The notes beneath the pieces are model-generated. The model was not told the origin of the DNA. It made no database searches and was given only the letters and a program-made list of their open reading frames with translations. A stretch of 43,434 nucleotides of DNA from an uncultured Granulosicoccaceae bacterium (GTDB lineage: Bacteria > Pseudomonadota > Gammaproteobacteria > Granulosicoccales > Granulosicoccaceae): contig CALKXD010000025.1 in NCBI GenBank assembly GCA_938003855.1, positions 1 to 43,434 of the forward strand. Direction: 5' to 3'. Positions 15,654 through 25,045 of the stretch are shown piece after piece (position 1 is the first letter of the stretch; each line of letters opens with the position of its first letter). The translations under genes were made by a program, and so were the position numbers.

Positions 15654-16726
15654 CAGTCCCTCAATATCTGTGCAACACCTCGATCAAAAAAGACACCGGC
15701 CTGATGACCGACCGTGTGTGCTTCCATTGTGCCCGGGTGGTTTTGTTTGCGCACAACAAAACGACAGTTGTCCTGCAGTCTGATGTGGTAGTGGGTGTCG
15801 GTTCCCGAATAGATCACATCTTCCAGAGTGCCGCGAAGCAGCGCGCTGGCGTCGTCGCTTAACGTCGCGTGCTCGGGGCGCACGGCGATGGTCGCCTGTC
15901 CAGTGGCAGAGTTTGTATCAGCGCGTCGCGCGGTGGTGGTGGCACCGGAGGTAAGTTTTATGGTGGCGTCATCCGCCTCAACGGACAGTACGTCAACTTC
16001 TAGAAAGTTGGTTTCGCCGATGAAGTCGGCAACAAAGCGCTCGGCCGGATGATCGTAGATGGCACGCGGGGCATCAATCTGCAGAATACGGCCTTCGTTC
16101 ATGACCGCAATGCGGTCTGACATGGTCAGTGCTTCTTCTTGATCGTGGGTGACAAAAACAAAGGTAATGCCGGTTTCGGTTTGCAGCCGTTTGAGTTCTA
16201 TCTGCATTTCCTTGCGCAGTTTAAAGTCGAGCGCTGAGAGTGGTTCGTCGAGCAGCAGCACTTTGGGTTTTGGTGCCAGTGCCCGTGCCAGCGCGACGCG
16301 CTGTTGCTGGCCACCGGAAATCTGGCTTGTTTTGCGGTCTGCCATGTCGGTCATTTGTACCAGCGCGAGCATTTCGTTGACACTGCTTTTAACCTGCGCC
16401 CCGGGTTGGTTGAGCATTTCCAGTCCAAAGGCAATGTTCTGTGCGACCGTCATGTGCGGGAACAAGGCGTAGCTTTGGAACACCGTATTGACCGGACGCG
16501 AATACGGGGGCAGGGTAAGCAGGTCTTCGCCCTGGAGTTTAATGGTGCCTGCGGTCGGATAGACAAAGCCTGCGATTGATCGCAGCAAGGTGGTCTTACC
16601 ACAACCGGAAGGACCGAGCAGGGTGAAGAATTCGTTTTCACGAATAGTCAGAGAGACGTCGCGCAATGCGGTGAATGCGTCCCGTCCTTTGCCGAACGTT
16701 TGCGTGATATTGCTGATTTCAATCAA
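15653..16726 (-). CDS. ABC transporter ATPase, PotA-like
   Basis: 357 aa. Walker [10 protein letters not shown] near residues 38-46, Q-loop Q84, signature [14 protein letters not shown] from 138, Walker B VLLLDEP at 156-162 and the H-loop VFVTHDQEE follow. The C-terminal third is the TOBE-type regulatory domain of PotA/UgpC-like ATPases. It is the first gene of the operon ABC ATPase, permeases, binding protein, amidohydrolase, serine hydrolase. About 257 bases without a gene lie upstream, holding the operon promoter, which I could not place with certainty. Confidence 0.95.
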   Translation of the reverse strand: MIEISNITQTFGKGRDAFTALRDVSLTIRENEFFTLLGPSGCGKTTLLRSIAGFVYPTAGTIKLQGEDLLTLPPYSRPVNTVFQSYALFPHMTVAQNIAFGLEMLNQPGAQVKSSVNEMLALVQMTDMADRKTSQISGGQQQRVALARALAPKPKVLLLDEPLSALDFKLRKEMQIELKRLQTETGITFVFVTHDQEEALTMSDRIAVMNEGRILQIDAPRAIYDHPAERFVADFIGETNFLEVDVLSVEADDATIKLTSGATTTARRADTNSATGQATIAVRPEHATLSDDASALLRGTLEDVIYSGTDTHYHIRLQDNCRFVVRKQNHPGTMEAHTVGHQAGVFFDRGVAQILRD

Positions 16727-16983
16727 GTTTTACAGGGCTCCTCTTTCCTCGTCGGCTGGCAATCACTTTAAACAGTCCGGTCGCCACAAACAAGCGCTAT
16801 TGTGATTGATGATGCCGGGCAGGACCGGCAAAGCCGCTACGCTGACAATGCCGGTGATGCGGCGCCGAAAATAACTGACGGCCGTACTGCGGTGCTGCAC
16901 TGTGTTGCGTGATAGATACGGCAGGCCAGTAGCGACGGGTTAGGACCAGAGAAACCCGTCGTATGGCAAGGCATTGTGACTGG
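16727..16983. other. Upstream region of the ABC operon
   Basis: No open frame of note and no clear operator. The start of the ATPase gene (16726) and the end of the regulator gene (16984) border it. Presumed promoter for the - strand operon. Confidence 0.5.
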
Positions 16984-17568
16984 CTACACGACCAGCGTAT
17001 TGCGAGCTACAGATTTGATGTGACTGATGTAGGTTTTCTGGGACCACTTGCAAAGTAGGGTAAGTTGCTCCCAGTTGCTCACCGACAGTAGTGTCCATAA
17101 CAGGTCGGTGGCCTGCCTGTTGGTGTAGTGGGGGGTGAGCTGCTTGTCGTCAGACAATGCCTTGACAGCGGCGGCACAGCCGTGGCGCATCGCCTGCATA
17201 CGGTCGTTCCAGGCACTGGCTGCTGCGGTATCGGTTTTTTGCATGGCCATCAGTGCTGTGGCAACCGGATAGATCACCGGAATGTAGTTGCCCCACGCAT
17301 CAATATAGCGATCCAGTCGTTCTAGACCCGTGTTGGCACTGCGACTGGCTTCGAGTCGTTGTTCGGTATTGCTGATGTGATCAAGATGAAGTGTGGCGGC
17401 GATTAATAGTTCTGCACGGGTTTTGTAGTGCAGATAAACGGCTTGCCTGCTGATACCCGCCTGCCGAGCGATATCAGCCATGCGGGTCGCACCGGGGTTG
17501 TCTGACTGCAGCAGGTGCAGCGCCGCGTCGAGAATCTTAACGCGGGTCTCGTGAGTTTCTATTGACAT
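16984..17568 (-). CDS. TetR-family regulator
   Basis: 194 aa. The N-terminal helix-turn-helix is clear: RVKILDAALHLLQS, then MADIARQAGISRQAVYLHYKTRAELL, as in TetR/AcrR proteins. The C-terminal helices are specific to its ligand and give no hint. I start at ATG 17568 (MSIETHETR); a frame from 17613 adds a doubtful N-terminus. A TGACGTCA palindrome overlaps this start. It lies 128 bases from the oxidoreductase gene and may control it or the ABC operon; either is inference. Confidence 0.92.
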   Translation of the reverse strand: MSIETHETRVKILDAALHLLQSDNPGATRMADIARQAGISRQAVYLHYKTRAELLIAATLHLDHISNTEQRLEASRSANTGLERLDRYIDAWGNYIPVIYPVATALMAMQKTDTAAASAWNDRMQAMRHGCAAAVKALSDDKQLTPHYTNRQATDLLWTLLSVSNWEQLTLLCKWSQKTYISHIKSVARNTLVV

Positions 17569-17696
17569 GACGTCAAGTAAAACGGATTGCCGGTGGGCTG
17601 TCAATCCAGCCACTGCATCTGTAGAGCAAGCGGCAGCCGATATGGCGAACCCGGCCGCTCCGGCAAATGTCGGCCAGGCTTGTTCCCTTGACGGCC

Positions 17697-18326
17697 TCAG
17701 TAGGAAATACCCGGAGTCTGTCGCTGATAGCGATTGTCACACAGTTGCCTGAGTAGAAAATCCGCAACATCTGCGCGCGAGATTTTAAGTGTCAGTTTAT
17801 CGTCCGGCGTCAGGTTGCCGCTGTGGTATTGCCTGGTAATTTTGCCGTCCGTAAATGCGGCCGGTCTGACAATGACCCAGTCAATTTCATCACCTGCCTG
17901 TGTGACCAGCGCTTCCTGTGTGACGTGGTCTGCCATCGCGTCGCGCAGTAGCAGGCCGAACATAATGTGCCTCCAGAAAAAATTCAGCAGCGGGTGGCTG
18001 TCGCCAACACCGAGCGACGACAGGCACACCAGCCTGGCAACGCCGTGCTGTTTCATCGCGGCAATTACGTGGCGGGTGCCGATGGTTCGAAGTCCGCCCT
18101 TGCGGCCAGCGCCGATTACGATCATGGCGGCGTCGTGACCCTGTGTTGCGATGCTGACTGCGGCTGCATCGGTGACGTCACCGCTTACTTTTGTCAGTTG
18201 CGGGTGCTCGATATTCAGCTTTGCTGCATTGCGAGCGAAAGCCGAGACTGCATGTCCCTGCGCCAGTGCCTGGGCGACAAGGATGCGGCCGAGTGAGCCG
18301 GTAGCGCCAAATATGATTACCTTCAA
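17697..18326 (-). CDS. NAD(P)-binding oxidoreductase, atypical SDR (NmrA/YwnB-like)
   Basis: 209 aa. N-terminal Rossmann motif FGATGSLGRILVAQAL, then VSGDVTDAAAV and VCLSSLGVGDS; the catalytic YxxxK of classical SDRs is not present, and HVTQEALV takes its place. These proteins bind NAD(P)H and act as reductases or redox sensors. The C-terminal end GISY overlaps nothing. The start ATG 18326 follows AGGAGA (on the - strand). The palindrome at 18355-18384 lies just upstream, so the gene is regulated by a dimeric repressor or activator, plausibly the adjacent TetR protein. Confidence 0.88.
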   Translation of the reverse strand: MKVIIFGATGSLGRILVAQALAQGHAVSAFARNAAKLNIEHPQLTKVSGDVTDAAAVSIATQGHDAAMIVIGAGRKGGLRTIGTRHVIAAMKQHGVARLVCLSSLGVGDSHPLLNFFWRHIMFGLLLRDAMADHVTQEALVTQAGDEIDWVIVRPAAFTDGKITRQYHSGNLTPDDKLTLKISRADVADFLLRQLCDNRYQRQTPGISY

Positions 18327-18354
18327 TGGTTTGATCTCCTGGTGAATAGTGAAG

Positions 18355-18384
18355 TTTACACAGTGTCAATTGACACCGTGTAAA
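18355..18384. promoter_or_regulatory. 30-bp near-perfect palindromic operator
   Basis: The half-sites TTTACACAGTGTCAA and TTGACACCGTGTAAA are exact inverted repeats except for one base pair (A against C). It lies 29 bases before the oxidoreductase ATG. A third half-copy, TTTACATTGTGTCAA, lies at 18397-18411. It does not match the BirA operator (TTGTAAACC and inverse), although bioY is the next gene on the other side. A dimeric regulator site is very likely; the regulator is inference. Confidence 0.85.
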
Positions 18385-18396
18385 GATACGATTGAC

Positions 18397-18411
18397 TTTA
18401 CATTGTGTCAA
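18397..18411. promoter_or_regulatory. Extra half-site of the same operator
   Basis: TTTACATTGTGTCAA repeats the left half of the palindrome at 18355-18369 with two changes. It sits 12 bases to the right, towards bioY. It could be a second, weaker binding site or the remains of a duplicate operator. Confidence 0.6.
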
Positions 18412-18647
18412 GTGCCACGGCAGATCTTTCTGTGGTGAGGTCAATCGCCGGGTAACCGGCCTGTGGCCACGGGTTTTAGCGGACTGAGCTGCGCTGTGGC
18501 AGGGGGTGGTATAGCACTGTGGATATTGCGATCAACAATGCGTTAAAATCGTTGTGATCACTTCCTGCAACCAGCCGTTTGCGCGTTCACTGACTGAACA
18601 CGGGCGCGATGGCGGGTGACTCCCTAAATTTGCAATCAGGTACTAAG

Positions 18648-19241
18648 ATGACAACAGCCAGTTTGACTCATCCTCCCATCGCTTCCGTTTTGTGGAAAAA
18701 CGACAACGCCGCCATGCGCAATATTGTGCTGGCGGTGGCCGGGTCGCTCGCACTCTGGGTGACGGCAAAAATTCAAATCCCGTTTTACCCGGTGCCGCTG
18801 ACCATGCAGACATGGGTGGTGCTGATGATCGGTATGGCATTTGGCTATCGCCTGGGTATTGCCACAGTACTACTGTATCTGGCGGAAGGTGCGGTGGGTC
18901 TGCCAGTGTTTGCCGGCACACCGGAAAAAGGGATCGGGCTTGCCTATATGTTTGGTCCCACTGGCGGCTTTCTACTTGGCTTTGTACTGGCTGCTGCGAT
19001 TACCGGCTATCTGGCTGAGCGGGGCTGGGATCGAAGCATGCCTTCAACCGCACTTGCCATGCTGATCGGCAATGTCGCCATCTACGTTCCCGGTCTGTTG
19101 TGGCTGGGTGCGATAGTCGGTTGGGACAAACCGGTACTGCAGTGGGGTTTCACGCCGTTTTTCCTCGGCGATGTTGCCAAGCTGGTGCTTGCTGCATTGC
19201 TGATGCCGGCGGTCTGGAAGCTGGTGCAAAAGCGAAAGTAG
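18648..19241 (+). CDS. bioY: BioY biotin transporter
   Basis: Integral membrane S-component for biotin uptake (ECF-type or working alone), 197 aa from ATG 18648. Family features are plain: IPFYPVPLTMQTWVVLM near residue 45, GLPVFAG, and the FGPTGGFLLGFVLAAAITGY segment. Six hydrophobic helices. AGGTACTAAG lies just ahead of the chosen ATG; a frame from 18609 adds 13 residues without a site. No ATPase or EcfT gene is nearby, and no biotin synthesis genes, which is common for orphan BioY. Confidence 0.95.
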   Translation: MTTASLTHPPIASVLWKNDNAAMRNIVLAVAGSLALWVTAKIQIPFYPVPLTMQTWVVLMIGMAFGYRLGIATVLLYLAEGAVGLPVFAGTPEKGIGLAYMFGPTGGFLLGFVLAAAITGYLAERGWDRSMPSTALAMLIGNVAIYVPGLLWLGAIVGWDKPVLQWGFTPFFLGDVAKLVLAALLMPAVWKLVQKRK

Positions 19242-19250
19242 GGTGTCCCA

Positions 19251-19277
19251 CGCGCAGCTTGTGACGCAGGCTGCGCG
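19251..19277. terminator. Possible hairpin between convergent genes
   Basis: CGCGCAGC pairs with GCTGCGCG across an 11-base loop, ten bases after the bioY stop and just beyond the end of the ligase gene. It has no T-run, so its function as a terminator is uncertain. Confidence 0.4.
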
Positions 19278-19285
19278 GTATTCGT

Positions 19286-21022
19286 TCAGTGATTATTCGG
19301 TGCCTTGTCGCCGAAATCCCTGGTGTCTGTGGTGATGCCTTGTTTCCGCAACACGGCTTTGCGTATCTTGCCAGTCGGTGTTTTTGGAAAACCGGTAACT
19401 ACCCGTGCATATCGCGGGACGGCAAATTTCGCCAGATCTGGTGTCGCCGCTGTGATGATTTGCGGCAGCAGCATCGGTTTGGACCCGGTTAGCATCAGCG
19501 CAACCATGACTTCATCCTCCATACCGTCACCACCATCTGCCGGCACCGCGTAGGCCGCCGCATCGGCCACTCCATCCATAGCTGGAAACGCCTGTTCTAC
19601 TTCGTGCGATGAGATGTTTTCGCCGCGTCGCCGAATGCAGTCCTTGATGCGATCCATAAATACAAACTGCTGTTGCGTATTGATGTAACCCGCGTCGCCA
19701 GTGTGGAACCAGCATTTCCTGAAAGCCTCCAGCGTTTTATCCGGCAGGCCTGCATAGGACGACGTAAAACCGAATGGTTGCTTTGGCCGAACCATGATCT
19801 CTCCGATGTCGCCCTGTGCTTTTGGTTCGTCAGTTTCCGGGTCACGGATTTCAACGTCAAAAAACCGCGCATACAGTTTTCCACAGGTACCCGGTGCACT
19901 TTCATCAAGGCTTCCGTACAGTGGGATGTTCACTTCGGTCATGCCATACAGTGGCACCACCGACGCCACCCCGAAGCGCTGCCTGAACACCGACTCGGCC
20001 ACCACTGGTAATGGCGCGGCACCGATTACCCGCAGCTCGTGATCGGTATCCCGGTCCGTGGCCGGTCGGGCCGCAATAAACGATGCGACTGCACCAAGCA
20101 TGTTGGTGTGCGTGGCACCGGACCGGCGAATATCAGCCAGCCATTGTGACGCGGAAAATCGAGGCCGAATCACCGCTTTAGCGCCACACAGCAAGCAAGC
20201 CGGCAGTTGCATGAATAGTCCGTTGGCGTGGAACAGCGGCAGACAGATATAAAAGCAGTCATCAGCGCTGAGTCGATAATTTTCTATCGTGCCAATGGCA
20301 AACAAGACGCAGTGCGCCTCGGGCATAACCACGCCTTTGGGCGGCCCGGAAGTACCCGAAGTAAACATCACGCAGGACGTATCGTGGTAGCTGGCTCCCG
20401 ACACCTGGTCGGCGGGCAGGGCCGGTTGGTCGGAGCCGATAACGTCTATCGCTGCGTATAAAGCGCCGCTATGGTTAACCGCTGCAACGGTCGGGTAGTT
20501 TGACGCATCGGCAATCACCGCCGTGACCGAAGCGGTTGGCAACTGATGCTGCAGTGGTGCACCCTGCATGCTGGTATTAACTGCCACCGTTGTCGCGCCC
20601 AGCATTGCCATCCCCAGCCACAGCCTGCAGAACGCTTCTGGTTGGTCGATCATCAGGGCGACGGTGTCACCCGGCTTGATACCCGGATATCGCAATTGTC
20701 CCGCCGCATGCAGTGCGTAGTGCAGGCAGTTGTTATAGCTTCAGTGTGTACCGTCAATGAACTCAATGGCGGTTCTGGTTGAGTGTTTGCGTGCCTGAGT
20801 GGTGGTGATTCCGGCGATAACCCAGTCATTAACGGGCGGTGGGGTATAGGTTGGTTGGAGCGGGGTTATCGGCGATCGGTTCAGCGAGTCATGCAGGTCA
20901 TGGTAACGCAAGCACCTTACTGCGTCAGCAGCACCTGCAATGCATCTGATCACGGTTCCCGCGTGGCGGGCGGTGCCGGTAAAGTGATAGGGTGGGGTTT
21001 TACAGCGATTGTTTGCGGACAC
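19286..21022 (-). pseudogene. Acyl-CoA / CaiC-like AMP-forming ligase, interrupted by one TGA
   Basis: An AMP-dependent synthetase. The body (469 aa, TTG 20695 down to 19286) has the P-loop-like FTSGTSGPPKGVV, YGMTEVN, the HTGDAGYI motif, RRRGENISSHEVE and the final lysine region KTPTGKIRKAVL. It starts in the middle of a conserved segment (YPGIKPGDTVALMI). Reading the same frame upstream across a TGA at 20741-20743 gives SYNNCLHYALHAAGQLR directly after RTAIEFIDGTH, which is exactly how this family runs (AiefiDG, SYneL, A..Lr..GikpGD). So one in-frame nonsense codon, not a frameshift, splits a gene that reached about 20.96 kb or beyond. It may be a pseudogene, a readthrough gene or a sequence error. 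The N-terminal part lies close to the MITE copy at 21.05 kb. Confidence 0.85.
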
Positions 21023-21051
21023 TGGAGCGGTGGTGGGTTAGCCGGGATAGC

Positions 21052-21213
21052 TAGTGCCCATCCAGAAACAAGCGCTACTGCGTACCACTCAGGCACGCAA
21101 TCTTTTGCCGACCACATGGAGTTACTTAAGAACAACTAAGCGCCTACATGGGGTAGGCAAAATCTCACGCACCTGAATGATCCTCGCGACGCGCTGTTTC
21201 TGGATAGGCACTG
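21052..21213. mobile_element. MITE-like element, copy A
   Basis: About 160 bp with imperfect terminal inverted repeats: AGTGCCCATCCAGAAACA at the left end and TGTTTCTGGATAGGCACT at the right. It matches the element at 27371-27540 in opposite orientation, including the inner segment GGAGTTACTTAAGAACAACT. The inner inverted repeat (TTTTGCC...GGCAAAA) is less perfect than in the other copy. It has no transposase. A short target duplication may be the flanking CTAG/GCT bases, but I cannot be sure of the ends. Confidence 0.85.
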
Positions 21214-21243
21214 GCTGGCCAAATCACGCGTCCGGCGTTACCG

Positions 21244-22158
21244 GTGCACTATGAAGGCAAGAACATAAAAACTAACAGTGACAGTGCGGCACGCACGAGT
21301 GATAACCCGGGTAAGGCACTTCTGTATATGGGTATGGCCGTGCTGCTTTTCCCCTTTATGAATGCGATGGTCAAACTGCTGCGTGAGGACTTTGACCCGG
21401 CCATGATCATCTGGGCCAGGTACGTGTCGCACTTTCTGTTAATGCTGCTGCTGTTTTTGCCCAGGCAGGGGTGGGCTCTGCTCAAAAGTTCTCAGCCGCG
21501 CATACAAACCGGACGATCCATACTGTTACTGACAGCTACGGTTTCCTACTTCACCGCACTCGGCCATGTGCCGCTGGCAACGGCTGCGATCATTGGTTTT
21601 ACTTCACCTTTTGTTGTCACGGCCCTGTCAACGCCGATACTCGGTGAGCAGGTCGGCTGGCGTCGGTGGGGGGCTGTGCTGATCGGTTTCATTGGCGCGG
21701 TGATTGTCATTCGTCCAGGCACCGGTGCATTGCATCCGCTGGCTGGTCTGGTGCTGATAACGGCGTGTTGTTACGGGCTGTACCAGATATACACGCGAAA
21801 AATATCCGCCAGCGATTCAGCGTCCACCACGATCACCTACACCGCACTGGTTGGGGCAATAGTCAGTAGTATTGCCGTGCCCTTCTTCTGGCAGACTCCA
21901 CAGACTCTGCAGCAAGTGGTGCTGCTGTCAGTGGCGGGCATGGTTGGCGGGTTGGGTCATTATTTTGTGGTCAAGGCGTTTCAGTATGCGCAGGCGTCAC
22001 TGCTGGCGCCGGTGGCCTATGGCCAGATAGTAGGGGCCACGCTACTGGGCTTTGTGGTGTTTGGTGAACTGCCGGACGCCTGGACCTGGCTGGGTACGTC
22101 GGTGATCATCGGTTGTGGCTTGTATATCGGGTATCGTGAAAGAGCACCCCGTCATTAG
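21244..22158 (+). CDS. EamA/DMT-family permease
   Basis: 304 aa with ten hydrophobic helices in two EamA repeats, a small-molecule exporter or importer of the drug/metabolite superfamily. The first repeat starts KALLYMGMAVLLFPFMNAMV with ARYVSHFLLMLLLF; the second is LAGLVLITACCYGLYQIYTRK and on. The start is unclear: GTG 21244 is the only option that gives the full first helix and a cytoplasmic N-terminus, and the next ATG in frame (21328) would cut into the first helix. The MITE copy ends only about 30 bases before this start, so the native promoter may have been replaced or pushed away. Substrate unknown. Confidence 0.9.
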   Translation: MHYEGKNIKTNSDSAARTSDNPGKALLYMGMAVLLFPFMNAMVKLLREDFDPAMIIWARYVSHFLLMLLLFLPRQGWALLKSSQPRIQTGRSILLLTATVSYFTALGHVPLATAAIIGFTSPFVVTALSTPILGEQVGWRRWGAVLIGFIGAVIVIRPGTGALHPLAGLVLITACCYGLYQIYTRKISASDSASTTITYTALVGAIVSSIAVPFFWQTPQTLQQVVLLSVAGMVGGLGHYFVVKAFQYAQASLLAPVAYGQIVGATLLGFVVFGELPDAWTWLGTSVIIGCGLYIGYRERAPRH

Positions 22159-22914
22159 CCCGCGTTGCTCGCGTGCCGGTGAATAAATTCAGCCACTGGC
22201 TAAATCTAAAAACACCGATGCTGGTGCATAGGAGCTTTGAGACGAGTTGCTATCCTGCTTGATCTGTGCGGTTTATAGATACCGCGTTACTGATGCGATC
22301 ATTGTAGCCGGGTGAGCTTGCTGCTGGATTCCCCGGAGATAACCCGGAGCAGCACACTGCATGCCTGAACTCAAATGCTTAAACGTTAAAATCATAGCGC
22401 CGGTAGTCACCCCACGGGTATTGCTATCTCCCCGATCAGGTACTGCATCTTATAGCTTGGCGGTGATTTTGGGCCAGACCGATTGGTTCAATGATGGATG
22501 ACGGCTGGTCGTGCCAAAGCGTTCTGAAACAACATTGAGGTGTTTTTCGATTACACAAAAAACGGCTATATAGGTTGCTCATACAAGTCATTGCCAGTGC
22601 GGTCACGTCTGACCAACAGGCAGGGTATAGAATGTTGTTTCAAAACGATAGCCTGCCCGGGCCAATGGTGAGTGCTTTGGTAGCAGGCGGTTCTCGTATC
22701 AGGGTTTCAGGTGAGGCCGTGGCTATTTTAAAAGCGCCAGTCAACTAAGTTCAGTTATTGGTTGGAGCGTCATCTTTGATGTATTAATTTTTCTTTATGT
22801 TCCCGCGAATGGGGGATGCAACAAGCCATGCCACCGTTTAGTTTGCAAGAAGCACTAATTACTCAGTCGAAGGACTGCGATGGGTGCAATGTGCAAGTGA
22901 AACTGGAGAGAAAT
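22159..22914. other. About 0.75 kb with no supported gene
   Basis: No recognisable coding region, RNA gene or strong hairpin seen. An open frame from 22816 continues into the following lipoprotein gene, but its true start is at 22915. The upstream part of that gene must hold its promoter; none is evident. Confidence 0.5.
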
Positions 22915-24219
22915 ATGAAGTTTTTTGTTTTGGCTGCGGGCATTCTGCTGACTGTTGCAGCGTGTGGTGGAAGCGGGGGTACCTCGGATAATACTGGCGG
23001 GATTTCAGATCTGGATGGCGATACTATTGCTGACGCTGTCGATAATTGTCCGGGAGATTCAAATTTCAGTCAGCTGGACTCCGATAGTGATGGCATTGGT
23101 GATCTATGCGATGCGACGCCGGACCCGGTAGAAACTGATCCGCTAAATCTAGATTCTGACAGAGACGGCATAGCGGACAGCCTGGATAATTGTCCAGCCG
23201 ATGCTAACTCGTCACAGATGGACTCTGATGGTGATTCAATCGGTGATGTCTGTGATACCAGTACCATCAGCGACGATGATCAGGATGGATTAGCCAATTC
23301 CGTAGATAACTGTGTACTGATCAGTAACCCCAGGCAGGAAGACTCCGATGGAGATGGTCAGGGAAATGCGTGTGATAACACACCGAACGGGCCGGATACT
23401 GACGGTGACACTATAGCTGATTCATCCGATAACTGTATTGTAGTGGCTAACGCAGATCAGAGAGATGGCGACGACAACGGCGTTGGTGATGTCTGTGACA
23501 ATGGCTTGTACGGGGATCTGGATTCGGACGGGATCATCAATGAGCTGGATGTTGATATTACCGGCGGATTTGACAGTAATCAGAACGGGGTGGACGATAA
23601 CTTTGAACTGGATGTCATCGATAGTGATTTAGATACCGTCGCTGATGCCTTTGATAACTGTGCGTTTACTGTAAACCCCGCGCAGACAGATTCAAATTTA
23701 GATGGTGTTGGCGACGCATGTCGGATAGCCGTGTTTGGTGCTTGTGGAAATGAGGGCGGGCTGGATCCGGGCTTGCAGGCAAGCACAACAACTAGCTGGT
23801 CTGATAACTGTCATGTCCAGCGGGGCGGTGAGTGGGCTGACAGTGGTTATGCGCTGGGCATTCAAACCGTCCTCAGCTGCTTAAACTACTCTATTCAGGT
23901 CGATGGCATCTTTGGGCCTGAGACTGAATCAGTCGTGGTGGACTTTCAGGTGAGCAGAGGTCTGGGAGGCTCCGGGATTGTTGACGAGGCGACGTGGCTG
24001 GCATTGCAAAATGAGTTATTTTTCGCTCAAGACAACGGCATCTATCAGACGTACGCGGCCGGCAACTGTCTGGTGGATACAAACGACGATACCGATATTG
24101 CCTTTGACTGGGATATTGCCGAGCAGGAATGGGAAGTCGAAACCTATGATTTGTTCTCGTTTGGTTCGGGAACGGAGTGGTTTCAGTTTTCGATAGAAGA
24201 GGTGCAATACCTGCGCTAG
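22915..24219 (+). CDS. Thrombospondin type-3 repeat lipoprotein with C-terminal peptidoglycan-binding domain
   Basis: 434 aa. ATG 22915 has GGAGAG upstream and gives a lipoprotein signal (MKFFVLAAGILLTVAACGG). Residues 28-265 are a chain of about six thrombospondin type-3 repeats, each with D-x-D-x-D-G calcium ligands and an xDNC segment (for example SDSDGIGDLCD, DNCPADANS). The last 150 residues contain a PG_binding_1-like domain (VQRGGEWADSGYALGIQTVL to DGIFGPETESVVVDFQ) and a Trp-rich end. It is probably an outer-membrane lipoprotein that ties a calcium-stiffened rod to the cell wall. Not in an evident operon. Confidence 0.9.
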   Translation: MKFFVLAAGILLTVAACGGSGGTSDNTGGISDLDGDTIADAVDNCPGDSNFSQLDSDSDGIGDLCDATPDPVETDPLNLDSDRDGIADSLDNCPADANSSQMDSDGDSIGDVCDTSTISDDDQDGLANSVDNCVLISNPRQEDSDGDGQGNACDNTPNGPDTDGDTIADSSDNCIVVANADQRDGDDNGVGDVCDNGLYGDLDSDGIINELDVDITGGFDSNQNGVDDNFELDVIDSDLDTVADAFDNCAFTVNPAQTDSNLDGVGDACRIAVFGACGNEGGLDPGLQASTTTSWSDNCHVQRGGEWADSGYALGIQTVLSCLNYSIQVDGIFGPETESVVVDFQVSRGLGGSGIVDEATWLALQNELFFAQDNGIYQTYAAGNCLVDTNDDTDIAFDWDIAEQEWEVETYDLFSFGSGTEWFQFSIEEVQYLR

Positions 24220-24314
24220 CGGGCGGTTGCTTGTTGGCTCGTCGCTTCTCAGCGGCGAGCCAGTGATTATGGTAAGTCTGTGCGGTAGAAAATTGACTAC
24301 CCGGGAGCTTGTTT

Positions 24315-24490
24315 TTCACCGGCGCCACGCCTGGTTCCCGGTTGATTGTCTCATCACTCGGATACTGACGGTTGAGCGTTTTCATAGTGCCGCGCTCACC
24401 GATCTGGTTTATTTCGCCGCCATTGTCGCCGAGGTTGAATCCATAGATGCATCCTGAGTTATCGAGCATCTGCCCGGTGACACCATCGTG
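24315..24490. repeat. 176-bp dispersed repeat, copy 1
   Basis: Same-orientation near-identical to 28145-28320: equal length, no gaps and about 14 base differences by my reading, with a stretch of 48 identical bases early on (CGGTTGATTGTCTCATC and on). On the - strand both copies encode a similar peptide, DNSGCxYGFNxGDNGGE and NRQYPSDETINRE. Here it is not part of any intact gene, and the flanking bases do not match the flanks of the other copy. It has no terminal inverted repeats I can see. Confidence 0.88.
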
Positions 24491-25045
24491 CTGCTGACGA
24501 CAGCCAGCATGACAGTGACAAACGCCGGCGGTCCTGACGATCCGCTGGGGTATGTCTAGAACGGTATAAAGATTGATGCCGCGACGGCCGGTTCCTGTGA
24601 TGACTCGGGCGATGGCTATGGTTGGATTTACCCTTCGCAATCGTTGAAAACCGAGGCATTGTGTCAGTAATAATTTAATTTCGGTGACGATGAAAATATC
24701 GCCTACTTGCCACCGGGTGATATCTATCACTACCATGGTATGCTGGAGGGCTTTTTTTACAAAACAGTGTGACAATAGTTCAACCACGGTCCTGGGCGGC
24801 TGATGGCTTCCCTATTTATGCCCGATACGGGCACTGCGTTGCAAATGGTGCGACCTCAGCGTTTGATCGTTATGACTGGCGGCTACGGGCCTATCAGTTT
24901 GGTGCCGGTTAACGGGCCACGCTTCTCAAGCGATAGGATGACCTGTTTAGCGCTATTGACCCTGAATGCCGAATCCTCATGAATAATACAGTCCAGGAGA
25001 CTACTGGTTGTGTAATGGTGTGCGCTTCAACGCCCGCGCATCCGC
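24480..25045 (+). pseudogene. Decayed YHYH-domain protein gene
   Basis: The + strand shows the pieces of a YHYH-domain protein (PF14240-like) in the right order but in broken frames. LGYV-stop-NGIKID (stop TAG 24557) is followed by SCDDSGDGYGW, two stops near 24670, then GDIYHYHGMLEG with YHYH at 24725-24736. After a frameshift the DGFPIYARYGH motif (24802-24834) and, in yet another frame, DYWLCNG follow near 24995. At least three stops and two frameshifts are needed, so it is not expressed as a protein. YHYH proteins are secreted and of unknown function. The upstream end merges into the 176-bp repeat. Confidence 0.82.

Noticed and set aside
18355-18384. BirA biotin operator, because bioY is next
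   Set aside because: The halves TTTACAC and GTGTAAA do not match the BirA halves TTGTAAACC and GGTTTACAA, and the palindrome is nearer to the oxidoreductase gene.
20741-20743. TGA as selenocysteine codon in the ligase
   Set aside because: AMP-forming ligases have no selenocysteine at this place, and I see no clear SECIS-type hairpin just after it.
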